Shown here: positions 53,846 to 63,639 of the stretch, in pieces | Layout: the number at the start of each line of letters is the position of its first letter | How positions within the stretch are numbered: the first letter of the stretch is position 1 | Origin: Ascarosepion bandense | Taxonomy: Eukaryota; Mollusca; Cephalopoda; Sepiida; Sepiidae | Assembly (NCBI GenBank): GCA_037127315.1 | Contig: JBBBDQ010000309.1 | Coordinates: 372,001-436,000 of the forward strand | DNA: 64,000 nucleotides | Direction: 5' to 3' | Notes under the pieces: model-generated | Told to the model about the DNA's origin: nothing | The model's database searches: none | The model's input: the letters and a program-made list of their open reading frames with translations, nothing else | Made by a program: the position numbers and the translations under genes

Positions 53846-55630
53846 AGCGGGGTCGACAAAGCAGGCGCCGTTAACCCCGCAAGGAGTTAAAGTAATGCGA
53901 TCGGATCAAGGACAACGAAGACGAGGATTTATAGATTTAAACCAAATTTTATTTACAAAATCTGGCAAACGTATGTACAGAATGTTTGTTAAGTCGGGCA
54001 GTGTCAATCGAAAGGATCGCTTGGTTTCAGGGCGGTAGATCAGCGGCTGGCAGGGCAGTGCAGAGGTGATGCTGGTTGCTAGAGGTTCTGCTTGGTAGTT
54101 CCAGGAAGGACTGTTGCTGGTGGCTGCTGCTCTCGCTGGTGGCTGCTGCTCTCGCTGGTGGCTGCTGCTCTTGCTGGTGGCTGCTGCTGGAGACGGTTAG
54201 CTCTTAGAAGGACTGTAGCATATGTAAACGGTTTGTTCTTAGAAGAACTGTCGCATACGTAACCGGCTAGTACTAAAAAGGATTGTTGCACATGTAATCA
54301 GCTAGCCCTTAAAAGGACTGTTGTATATGTAGCTGAGACTGCAGCTTCTGCTGGTGCCTGGTGCGCCTGCTGCTTCTGCCTGGTGCTCGGTGAGCCTGCT
54401 GCTTGGTGTGTCTACTGCTGCTGCTGAGGTCGGTTAGTCCTTAGAAAGACTGTTGCATATGTGGCCGAGTAGCCCTGAAAAGGGCTGTTACATATGTAGC
54501 TGAAGAACCCTTAAAAGGACTGGTGCATATGTAATCGGAAAGTCCTGAAAAGGACTGTAGCATATGTAAACGGAAAGCCCTGAAAAGGACTGTTGCTGGT
54601 AGCGGCTGCTGCTGCTGCTGGAGTTAGCAAACTAGGCAGGAAGCGGCTGGTTTAGCTAGGTCTGCTGCTGCTGCTGCTGCTGCTGGCGGCTTGTGGTTGC
54701 TGTTGGCGGCTACGGCTCCTGCTGCTGCAAGGGTCGGCCAGGCGCAGGTGGTAAGGGGAGCACATCGCTCGACCCCGGATCCAAGGGATATTTACTCTTC
54801 TCCCTCACTTGAGAGAGATGTGACACAAGGTCACATGAGCGCGTACACCCAGGTACTGGTCAAAACATTACCTACCCAGGACGGTAGATGAGTTCAAAAC
54901 CAGTCTAAACTGGTCTTAAACTGGTTTTATTCGGTCTTAATTTGGTCATTTTGACCCCAGCCCAAAAGCCGGAGCCACAGTAATATTTACCCTTCTCCCC
55001 CACTTGAGAGAGATGTAACACAAGATCTTTTTTAATGTGGGGAACCTGAGCGTGTACGCCCAGGTACTGGTCAAGACATTACCTATCCACCGCGGTGGAT
55101 AGGATCAAAACCGGTCTAAACTGGTCTTAAACTGGTCATATTCGGTCATTTCGGATCCCAGCCGGAAGGCCGGAAGGCCGCGGTAATATTTACCCTTCTC
55201 CCCCACTTAAGAGAGATGTGACACAAAGTCTTTTTTAAATGTGGAGAACCTGAACGCGTATGCCCAAGTACTGGTGAAAACATTACCTATCAACCGCGGG
55301 GGATAGGTTCAAAACCGGCCTAAACTGGTCATAAAAAAATTGTCATAAAATTGGCTAAAATTGTCATAATTTGGTCATTTTAGACCCCATCCGAACGCCG
55401 GAGCCACGGTAATATTTACCCTTCTCCCCTATTTGTGAGGAATGTGACACAAGGTCTTTTATAACGTGGGAAAACTGAGCACGTACGCCCAGGTACTGGT
55501 CAAATATTACCTCTCCACCGCAGTGGATAGATTCAAAACCGGTTTAAACTGGTCTTAAACTAGTCTTATTCGATCTTAATTTTTCTCATTTTGGACCTCA
55601 GCTCGAGGGCCGGACCCACGGTGGAAAAAA
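53842..55630 (-). mobile_element. Gypsy-type LTR with tandem U3 repeats, related to 22,600-23,911
   Basis: On the minus strand it ends GACCCCGCTACA at 53,842, with an AATAAA about 110 bp before. Four units of about 200 bp (starting near 54,790, 54,985, 55,188, 55,415) each contain CTTCTCCC, ACTTGAGAGAGATGTgACAC, CGCCCAGGTACTGGTCAA and a CCGCGG-type palindrome; they match the units at 22,927-23,310 inverted. No pol is attached. The U3 start beyond 55,630 is not defined. Confidence 0.65.
54203..54600. repeat. 35-bp minisatellite and GCT-rich tracts in the LTR
   Basis: About nine units of the form CTTAGAAGGACTGTAGCATA plus TGTAACCGGCTAG, in two clusters (54,203-54,340; 54,438-54,600) separated by GCTGCT-rich sequence. 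Similar 24-bp GCTGGTGGCTGCTGCTCT units precede it at 54,115-54,190. Confidence 0.8.
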
Positions 55631-56700
55631 TCGGCCATGTTTCTGTTAGCCGCGGTCAGCAACGTTGCCCAGTTAATAATGTTGTTGTTTGTCTATTAAT
55701 ATTCTCCTTCCACTTTTGAATGTACACATGGGTTTTATTTGAACACCGTGTGTACATAGATTCGTTTCTGGTCGTTGTTTTTAGGTACAAGTGCTTGTGT
55801 GTGTTTATATTTCGTTTTGTTATTGTTTATCTGTGTTTTGACTTTTGGAAACGCTGAGTCACCGGAAATTAATGGCTTCGTTCTGCTTTCCGTGGTGACG
55901 CTTTTAGACGTTTGTGTAGCTGGCAGTGACTTCCGGCCGGGTGCGATAATATGGTACCATTAACACTACATACATCAAACACTTATGTGACTTACTCCAT
56001 AGAATTAGAAACATTGTATGACTAACTATGACAAGTTTGGATATTAAATCACTCCATACTAACGTAGCCATTATATATAATGAATAAATAAGATATAAGA
56101 TTGCAAGCATTGATATAAACTGACATCGGAAGAAATAGGTGTAAGAATAAAATTGAAATGAAACAGCTGACAGTGAAGACTCCTACTGCTACAATTCGCT
56201 TCTCTATTTTTGTATTTGTCTCGTGTACATTGCATTTTTTAGTAATTATTTTTGTACTACTCTCGGTTACAAGTGTAATTACAAGAGATTGACATAGACT
56301 CTAGAGAGTGCGAAGAAATAATGGCAACACATGTTGTGAAAGCTCATAAATATCAAGTGATCAAAAGCATGTTACCTTTGAAACATAAAAGTACTCTTAT
56401 AGAAATGTTAACATGTATTTAATCACTGTGTATGCATGAGCGGACGGGTGGATTGATGAAAGATAGACAAAGGGGCCATGAACTGGAAGCGATTGATTAA
56501 AATAGATAGATAGAGAGAGAGAGATTCATTCATTCATTAATTATTCATATCTTAACTGAAGTTGTGATTCGAATGATCATAAGCAGAAAATGCTGTGACA
56601 GAAGGAATTTACGTAATTTTGCACATTGTTTTTATTATCACGCATGCCTAATATAAAACAATCCTTTCAAATAATCATATTTAATATATATAATATATAT
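55631..56700. other. No gene seen
   Basis: Nothing recognisable as coding or RNA. Short (TAGA)n/(GA)n at 56,500-56,523. Confidence 0.5.
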
Positions 56701-56702
56701 TT

Positions 56703-56744
<42 letters not shown>

Positions 56745-57253
56745 TGATAAATATAAGAGACAATGAATGTCTATTATGTTTAATCATGAGCCGTTCTAAA
56801 CGTTGTATTTTGGTTTTAAATTCAGTTGAAAATAAAGACAAAAATTCTCCAACATTTGGATAATTATTTATTGGTTTTCTTCTCAGCTTTCGGCTCACAT
56901 GAACCATCTTCAGAGAGGTTATTAAGATGGTAACACAATAACATCCACCATCACCGATGATTTTATTTTGTGTTGACATAAAACTCCGCTTGGCAACGGC
57001 AATAGTTAGCAAAAATAACAAACGCAATTCGCAAATTTGCAATGCGGTTCTATGACGTCACACCGTGTGATAGCTTAGAACCAAATTAATAAAAAATTAT
57101 CCAAATGTTGGGGAATTTTTGTCTTTATTTTCAACTGAAATTAAAGCCAAAATACGACGTTTAGCATGGCTCATGATTAAAATAATAGACATTCATTGTA
57201 TCTTATACTTAATTTAACAGTATATGTTTAGAAAATTATTTGCTGCCTCGATA

Positions 57254-57258
<5 letters not shown>
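56701..57258. repeat. Palindromic family P1, long copy, with TA tracts
   Basis: TA repeats (56,703-56,742), then a left arm AAGAGACAATGAATGTCTAT... and its inverted counterpart ending near 57,212, enclosing about 350 bp. A second inner pair of inverted segments (AAATAAAGACAAAAATTCTC and its complement near 57,115-57,135) continues the arms. The centre, minus strand, has CTGAAGATGGTTCATGTGAGCC then GAAAGC. The right side carries the same CTGCCTCGATACACTATATA as other copies. Confidence 0.85.

Positions 57259-57292
<34 letters not shown>
57259..57292. repeat. (TA)n microsatellite
   Basis: About 17 TA units between P1 and the hammerhead-bearing repeat. Confidence 0.95.
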
Positions 57293-57296
<4 letters not shown>

Positions 57297-57418
57297 TCAT
57301 CCACATAGAAAACTGTTTTGCTGTGTCACAGCTGATCATTGTGGCTAGACATCCTCTTGCTTCTGTTCGGGATCGAAACTCGACCGATTCAGTGTCAGTC
57401 GGAGTCGCTAACTCCTAA

Positions 57419-57422
<4 letters not shown>
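57293..57422 (-). mobile_element. Hammerhead-bearing SINE-like repeat, copy 2 (ribozyme decayed)
   Basis: On the minus strand: a D-arm-like GCTTAGGAGTTAGC, an anticodon-arm-like CCGA...TCGG, a T-arm-like TCGAGTTTCGATCCCGA (57,366-57,383), AGAAGCAAG, then the ribozyme region. Stem I (CCACA/UGUGG) and stem II (GCUG-UGACA-CAGC) are kept, but the core CUGAUGA reads AUGAUCA and GAAA reads AAAA, so cleavage is not expected. TA repeats border the 3' side and GA repeats the 5' side. Confidence 0.65.

Positions 57423-57494
<72 letters not shown>
57421..57494. repeat. (TC)n-(TA)n microsatellite
   Basis: TC units to about 57,454, then TA units to 57,494. Confidence 0.95.
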
Positions 57495-57497
<3 letters not shown>

Positions 57498-57652
57498 CCG
57501 ACTCTAGCTTAGAAAGTTGGAGAGGAAGCACATCACGTGCGAAGATACATATCAGTTATTTATTTTTTTTTTTATCTCTATTTATATTTTTATATTTATT
57601 TTATATTTTATTATTACTACTAATTTGCGTTTTTATTATTTTTGCATGTGCT

Positions 57653-57700
57653 CTTGGTCGTGTTTTTAAACATGCATGCGCGCATAAAAACACGACCAAG
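57653..57700. repeat. Inverted repeat, 16-bp perfect arms
   Basis: CTTGGTCGTGTTTTTA at 57,653-57,668 and its complement at 57,685-57,700. Weaker pairing extends outward to about 57,620 and 57,740. Confidence 0.75.
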
Positions 57701-57744
57701 ACAACACTCATAGTGCAAATGCAAATAATCTAAAAATGTATTTA

Positions 57745-58714
57745 TTTATGTTTAGAATAAATAGTATGCATATTAGAATCAAAAGCATTTCAAACATATG
57801 CACACATATACTCACACACAAATGTTAATGTTTGCAGGCTCCCATGCAACACAAATGACTCATAATAAACATGCACAAACAATATAAAGAAGAAATCACT
57901 GTTGTTTGCTTACCTTACAGAGATCTTTTTAGACATTTTTAATAACAGTAATTTAAGGTTTTGGACAGCTATTCGTTGGTTTCGACATTGTTGCAGTTAC
58001 AGTTGACAACATCTTCAGCTAGGCCCTTTTATTTGCATTATTTATTTTAAAAATCATGTACAATATCATTTCATCTATTTTTCTTTAGATGACTGAGTAG
58101 CAACAGTAATACATAGCGCTTAGAGATGAAGTCGTCACATCTAGATTGGAAATGAAAATGCTATCTCTTAAACAAAAAGCATTCGTCTTACTTAGTTACA
58201 AATACCGTTTTATTTTTCTGTTTAGCATATCAATTCATAATATACTCCTGGGCAGATACATATTCTTTGTAGGGGATTATTTCTTTTCGTTTTTTATTAT
58301 CTGTTTTCTTTTTATTTCATGCGACAGACTTGTAATTGTTATATTTTTTGTGCAGCAAGCTTTTTCCTCTTGTGTATTCCTCTTTATCATTTTACCAAGA
58401 TGATTATTGTCCAAAGTGAAAGTATTAATTATTATCGTCTAATATTTCAGACACCGATTAACAGCAAAAATAAAAAGAAAGAACATAATAAATGTTAATT
58501 GTTTGTGATTTGCTGAAATAGTAAGCAAGCCTTAAAATGCAGTAGTTTCTGCCCTACTCATCGCTGTCTTATGTTACTGTTACTCTGCATTGTTATCTAG
58601 CACATAATAGCAGTAATAGTAGTGGTAGCGCTAGCAGTTGGAAGAGTGCTATCATCATACTCAACTTTTATGATTATCGCCATAGCAATTTCATACATGA
58701 TATTGCAATCGCGA

Positions 58715-58715
<1 letters not shown>
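57745..58715. other. No gene seen
   Basis: AT-rich spacer without recognisable features. Confidence 0.5.
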
Positions 58716-58763
<48 letters not shown>

Positions 58764-59270
58764 TCATTTTTCATCATATTTCCATTTCTGCTTTGGTCTC
58801 ACTACCAACCAATTCTGCGGGGAGACCTAAGGCAGGTCGTGGCGTGTTGTTATGGTCCCATTTCATGTTTTTCTATCTTCCCTATCATCCCTAGCGTCAC
58901 ATAGATAAAGTTTTCCTTAGTGGGTGGGCTGTACTTAATAAGACAATTTTTGTATATCTCTGAAGCTGGGGTTTCCAGGGATTCTTTCAATGTGTTGTTT
59001 TGTTCCATTTTTTTTTCCATTCTTGGAAAAGTGCACCTACTATCACTGGCACAACTCTTGTTTTCAATTTCCACATTTTTTTCTATTTCAATTTTCATGT
59101 CTTTATATTTTACAGTTTTTCAAATTCCTTGGCTGCTATGTTACAATCCGCTGGACAAGCCATATCAATTAATAGACAAGTTTTCTCTTTCTGATTTTTA
59201 ACAAGAATGTCTGGCCTGTTTGCTTCAATTTTTCTGTCTGTGTAGATGGTGTAATCCCATAGAATGGTGA

Positions 59271-59301
<31 letters not shown>

Positions 59302-59313
59302 GTTGTTGTTATT

Positions 59314-59353
<40 letters not shown>
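58716..59353 (-). mobile_element. LINE family B 5'-truncated copy inside a TAA microsatellite
   Basis: Minus strand from about 59,272 (VTILWDYTIYTDRKIEANRP) through the RLE domain and UTR to the TAA tail at 58,716-58,762. RPD is present. On the other side, 59,273-59,353 is again ATT/TAA repeat. A 5'-truncated copy with TAA repeats on both ends indicates insertion into a TAA tract. Frame changes disrupt the domain. Confidence 0.85.
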
Positions 59354-59697
59354 TAGTTATTCCCGTTGAATAGAGTGAAAAGACTTCTCAAATCTCTAAC
59401 ACTTTTCTCATTATCCCAGCAGTATCGTAATCTGAAGTGTTTCAATCCTTTCTCAAGTTTCTAAGTTACTCGATTTTGATTTTAGTGAATAAGGCGCATT
59501 TCCATTTATAAGGCGCATACCAGTTATCATGAGCCGACTTAGAAGGGCACAATCGAATCGATGAGGAATTTGATGATCACAAAACAGATAGGTAGGAATG
59601 GCTATTACGAAGATTATATAATGAGGTGACAGCTTACGTAAATAGCTGTCTGGTGTACCAAGCCCAAAGTAAGAGACCCCACTGATAGAAACTGACA
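59354..59697. other. No gene seen
   Basis: Short spacer before the SINE; no coding similarity. Confidence 0.5.
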
Positions 59698-59706
59698 TTC
59701 TTAATT

Positions 59707-60006
59707 CAGTCAGTCAGTTAAGTGCTATACGTGATACACGCTTGGGCAATCATATCTCGAAAGAGATATAACTGACTGGGCAGAAAATTTTCCCGCAGTA
59801 GGTTGCCATTGCATTCTGCGGTAGACTGGTTGCCAGCCAAGGCTATATAACCCAATCTGTCCTGTTATTTAACCCATAACTGGAGGAAAGAGACGGGTTA
59901 ATACCTTTCCCAAGGTGAATGTAGGAATTCAACAGGAATTCGAACTCGGCTCTCCGATTTCTCGTTCCGAACCGATATCCACTGCACCACAACGCACATT
60001 CATTAT
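59707..60006 (-). mobile_element. tRNA-derived SINE, copy 2
   Basis: A minus-strand copy of the SINE at 17,833. Head: TGCGTTGTGGTGCAGTGGAT (A box) and GAGTTCGAATTCC (B box). The body has the same CTGGCAACCAGTCTaCCGCA block. Flanks CATTCTTAATT (59,696-59,706) and CATTCATTATT (60,007-60,017) look like a target duplication with two changes. Confidence 0.85.
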
Positions 60007-60119
60007 TACTCTTTTAAGTATAGATATTTCAGCTCCATATGTAGAATGTCCCAAAAATAACCTATATATATAATAAGTTTTAGTATTTGTCTATACTTCC
60101 TTCATATTAATGGGTGACT

Positions 60120-60545
60120 AAGTCATAATATGGGGGAGTAAAGAAACCAATAAGAAAGGCAAAATCATAAAAACATTATTAAATCAAAGACAGCTATTCC
60201 TCTTGAATAACAAAACAAGTTCATACCTACATCCAGCAACAGAAATATCTAACAATCTGTGAAAATAGTGTATGCAGAGATTATACTTGGTCAACTTATA
60301 ATGATACATGTAGAGTTGATCACTACCCAATTATACTATAAAACTCAATCCCTAAACTAAATGATAAAACACCCGCTGCAATCTTCAAGAAGCTAACTGG
60401 GCAGAATTCCAAAACACCTGCAAACTCAAACTGATGCAAGAAATGAACAGAAATAAGAAAGAGGTAAAAACACATTTTACCGACATTTTACTCTCAATAG
60501 CCAATGAAACCTTTTTAAAAACCTCCTTTACCTCAAGCTATGCTT
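60120..60545 (+). pseudogene. LINE endonuclease fragment (Jockey/CR1 type)
   Basis: Plus strand, with frame changes: LLNQRQLFLLNNKTSSYLHP, a decayed SDHYPI-like stretch near 60,320, then ANWAEFQNTCKLKLMQEMNR and HFTDILLSIANETFLKTSF. This is the end of an APE-type endonuclease and the linker before RT in Jockey-like LINEs, from a family different from A. The RT does not follow; an opposite-strand LINE end begins instead. Confidence 0.6.
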
Positions 60546-60559
60546 TGACAGTACTTGCA

Positions 60560-61010
60560 AGAAAGCAACTCGTACACTCCGAGGTGCCAACTTATCCCCA
60601 CCAGTAAAAACGGTGTGGTTCGCCCTGTACAAGGCCCGGTGCCCACTTGAGGTAGATGGTCTCGTTAAGGTGTAAATGGATAAGAAGGGGAGGTATCGGT
60701 TGACCCTAGATTCGAGAAGGTTAAGATTGTAGTGATCGGGGAAAACATCCTCTTTAAAGTCTCTTTCACAGGGCAGTTGTTCGTGTAGAACTTACATTTC
60801 GCCGATGGAATACGGAGGGAATATGAGTGGTTTGCTACAATGTAAATGGCATGGCGGGTCCTAGCCGTAAAGGTTAGACCTGGAGGAACTAAAGAATGAA
60901 GTTCGTCTAACCACTTTCCAGGGTTGTAGCGATATAGCAGTGAGAGACTCACCACATCCCGCTTGTGAGCGAGAAGTTGGAGAGTGGAAAATAGTTTGCA
61001 CAATTCCCAG
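60560..61010 (-). pseudogene. LINE 3' end, RT C-terminal domain (another Jockey-like family)
   Basis: Minus strand frame: HKRDVVSLSLLYRY, LDELHSLVPPGLTFTARTRH and a long decayed tail. The pattern equals the C-terminal segment of family A but with different residues, so it is a related, separate family. It abuts the opposite-strand endonuclease fragment near 60,550 with no visible poly-T or TAA tract. Confidence 0.6.
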
Positions 61011-61699
61011 AAGATCCTTCTTTTTTACATAGACTTTCTATCTGAATTCTAGGCCTTATTTTATGATTAACGGTTTACAATTTTATTGTCGTGTCCTTTA
61101 TATATTTAATTTATTCTTATATAATTGTTCTGAAACAACATTAGTTTTTCTCTTTAAAATTGCTTTTGTTTCTTGAAATATTTTGATCATGTGTGTCTCA
61201 TTTGCAAACGTTTTTTTTACCTGAACCTTTATCACGAACTTATTAATTAATTTTTATTTGTAGCAAAATTAACTTCGTGTCATTAGCTGCTGCTTAGCAA
61301 ATTTATATCCTCTAGAAGACGCAGTTTAACGGTATGGTTGCTATTACGAAAAGTAACACTAATAATTTAATTGAAAAATACTCCTTGTTATGAGAATCTC
61401 AATAGCTCCGCTTTCAATTAGTTATACCTTCCAATAACCACATATTCTAAAAGCTTCCAAAAATTACTAAGTTGCTTTTTGGCAACAATTTATAACATTG
61501 TATGATTCACGTTTTTGTTTTGTTTTGTTTTCTTTTATTTTAACTACTACAACATTTTTCTAACAATAGTCTGTCAATAGACCATATTTTTCCGCCTTTC
61601 TGGTTCTCAGAAGTCATTGGACTTCTAATAACTGTGGATCTTTCATATATCGACGTGAGTCTTTTAAACAAGTACCCTTGGATACCATCGTGGAGTGCA
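61011..61699. other. No gene seen
   Basis: AT-rich spacer up to the copia 3' LTR. Confidence 0.5.
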
Positions 61700-61704
61700 G
61701 TTTT

Positions 61705-61944
61705 TGAACAAAAGGATAATTATAAAGTCAATAATCAATCAGATCGAAACAATACCTTGTTTTGAATAAACTTGGTACTTCAGAGCAGAAGACAAATTTA
61801 ATAAAACCACATAAACATGTTTTGCTTAACACACACAAGATGAACGCTTTATTTACATTAGGGACTGTTAAAAAAACAAGAGGAGATAACAAAAACTAAG
61901 AGCAGATAACTCTTGGCAGACTGATAGTCATTGATAATTCAACA
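61705..61944 (-). repeat. 3' LTR of the copia element
   Basis: 240 bp, closely matching the two parts of the 5' LTR (62,804-62,930 and 63,526-63,634). In sense it is preceded by a purine tract AGGAGGAG. Confidence 0.9.
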
Positions 61945-61966
61945 CTCCTCCTGAATTGCTGTCAGA

Positions 61967-62160
61967 CTACTGTATCAGTTCTCTGAGCGTCACAAATTGT
62001 GTGCTCACAAGTCCTTTTGTCAACACATCAGCTATCATGTCTTTGCTCTGACAGTACTCTAGTTTAATAGTCCCCATTTCTACCTGCTCTCGAATGTAGT
62101 GAAACTTAATGTCAACATGTTTAGCTCGTCCATGATATTGTGGATTTTTTGCCATACATA
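61967..62160 (-). pseudogene. Copia RNase H C-terminus
   Basis: Reads NQSTICMAKNPQYHGRAKHV, then IKFHYIREQVEMG, YCQSKDMIADVLTKGL and LRELIQ, the conserved end of copia RNase H. It lies in a different frame from the Gag that precedes it, so the deletion junction near 62,160 is out of frame. Confidence 0.85.
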
Positions 62161-62591
62161 TTGTTGATTGATTTGGGAACATCCTGACTTGATTCAAGTG
62201 CTGTTACCAACCTGTTATAAGAATCTGGGAGAGTAGCTGGGAGATGTACAACTCTGTCCTCCTCATCAATTGAATCGCCAATGACTGCTAACTCATCAAA
62301 TATTTCCATCGTCGTTTTGATGTGTTCGTGAACAGAGTCACCCTCCGTTAATTTAAGGGAATATAATTTTCTCCTCAACGCTAATTTGTTAGCCCACGTT
62401 TTCTTTTGAAATTGATCAGCCAATTTCTTCCACACAACTGCAGGATCATCAGGGTCTCCAATTAGATACAACAGTGACGGTTCAAGTGAGAGCAAAATCG
62501 TCGCTAAATATTTCCATAAATATTTTGCGTGTGTTGTCGCATCTGTCCTTCTTTCGGGAACAACCACCGTTTCGTTCACAATGCACCACAA
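62161..62591 (-). pseudogene. gag: Copia Gag (UBN2 type)
   Basis: A minus-strand frame with MWCIVNETVVVPE, ILLSLEPSLLYLIGDPDDPA, VWKKLADQFQKKTWANKLAL, LKLTEGDSVHEHIKTTMEIF and LPATLPDSYNRLVTALES. This is the Gag core of copia elements. It ends in the deletion junction and stops soon after; the zinc knuckle is missing. The true start may lie a little upstream, before 62,640. Confidence 0.85.
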
Positions 62592-62784
62592 GCCATCTTT
62601 AATTCATGCGATTTTACTTTGTACTTTCCAAGTAGTATAATTTGTACCATTCAGTGACACGGGGTTACTAAGCTTTGTTTCCATCGTTATTACACGTTAT
62701 AAAACGATACAAAACTTCTACCACAACCGAGAATTCAAGATGGCCGAAAAAAAGGTCCCACGTGGCTTATTATCTTCGAGATGT

Positions 62785-62803
62785 CATCTGAGCCCATAAC
62801 ATT
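62785..62803 (-). promoter_or_regulatory. Copia primer-binding site, half-tRNA(iMet) type
   Basis: In sense, just after the 5' LTR, the sequence reads AATGTTATGGGCTCAG. Drosophila copia uses an internal part of initiator tRNA-Met with a TTATGGGCCCAG-type site; this matches with one change. Confidence 0.65.
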
Positions 62804-62930
62804 TGAACAAAAGGATAAATATAAAGTCAATAATCAATCAGATCGAAACAATACCTTGTTTTGAATAGACTTGATACTTCAGACTGGAAGACAAATTTAA
62901 TAAAACCACATAAACATGTTTTGTTTAACA

Positions 62931-63461
62931 TGTAACGGAACTCTGGATCCTGATTGGTCATCAAATCGCAAAATTCAAAATACGTCAGGGAAACGGTTTT
63001 TCCACAGCTAAAGAAAAAATAATTCTGGAGCCACCCCACGTGACTGGATTGGATATTTAAGAGTGGTCTCTAACTGGTCACGGCGGTCAGTCAGAGGAGG
63101 CGTTTTGCTGACACACATCTAAAATGTAACGACAACTTCAAATCAACCCGGAGATAAGGTCAGGTTGCATCTTGTTCTTTCTCTTTCTCCTTATCTATTT
63201 CAACAATTACTACTAGAACATTTTGTACGAACTCTTGATACATTAACTTTCTCAATGAATTCTTGTTATTCTTTCCTATTAATAAAATTCTATTTTAACA
63301 TTCAAAATGTATATTTTATTATTCCACTCTTCTACTCTAATCCACATATTGCAACTGACCACCAACCTTCTGATGATTATAACTCTGCATAAATCCTGTA
63401 AGCTGTAGGGAGTTCGGTTAAGTAAGGCCAAATCAAAGAAACATTAACCAGCTCCCCTACA
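62931..63461 (+). mobile_element. Solo LTR inserted in the copia 5' LTR
   Basis: 531 bp starting TGTAACGGAAC and ending CCCCTACA. TATA-like GGATATTTAA lies at 63,051, GTCAGTCA near 63,088 and AATAAA at 63,281-63,286. It interrupts the copia LTR between TTTAACA and a CA tract that the intact copia LTR has as TTAACACACACAAG. Related to 4,255-4,849. Confidence 0.8.
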
Positions 63462-63465
63462 CTTT

Positions 63466-63525
<60 letters not shown>
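63466..63525. repeat. Expanded (CA)n within the copia 5' LTR
   Basis: About 29 CA units where the 3' LTR has only three. Confidence 0.9.
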
Positions 63526-63529
<4 letters not shown>

Positions 63530-63639
63530 TGAACGCTTTATTTACATTAGGGACTGTTAAAAAAAACAAGAAGGGATAAGAAAAACTAAGAGCAGATAAC
63601 TGTTGGCAGACTGACAGTCATTCATAATTCAATACTTTT

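Larger units (their letters stand above)
61705..63634 (-). mobile_element. Internally deleted Ty1/copia element
   Basis: 3' LTR at 61,705-61,944 (240 bp, TG...CA). The 5' LTR begins at 62,804 and ends at about 63,634, split by a solo LTR and a CA expansion. Candidate target duplications are GTTTT (61,700-61,704) and CTTTT (63,635-63,639). The internal region is only about 860 bp, with Gag joined to the last part of RNase H, so protease, integrase and most of RT are deleted. It may have moved in trans or been deleted after insertion. Confidence 0.85.

Noticed and set aside
56870..56925. CTGAAGATGG...GCCGAAAGC as a true hammerhead
   Set aside because: The first pair of stem II would be U-C, and I found no stem I or III pairing; kept only as part of a shared architecture.
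60120..61010. A second twin-primed LINE
   Set aside because: The order is wrong for twin priming: the 3' end of the minus-strand piece lies at the junction, so two separate fragments are more likely.
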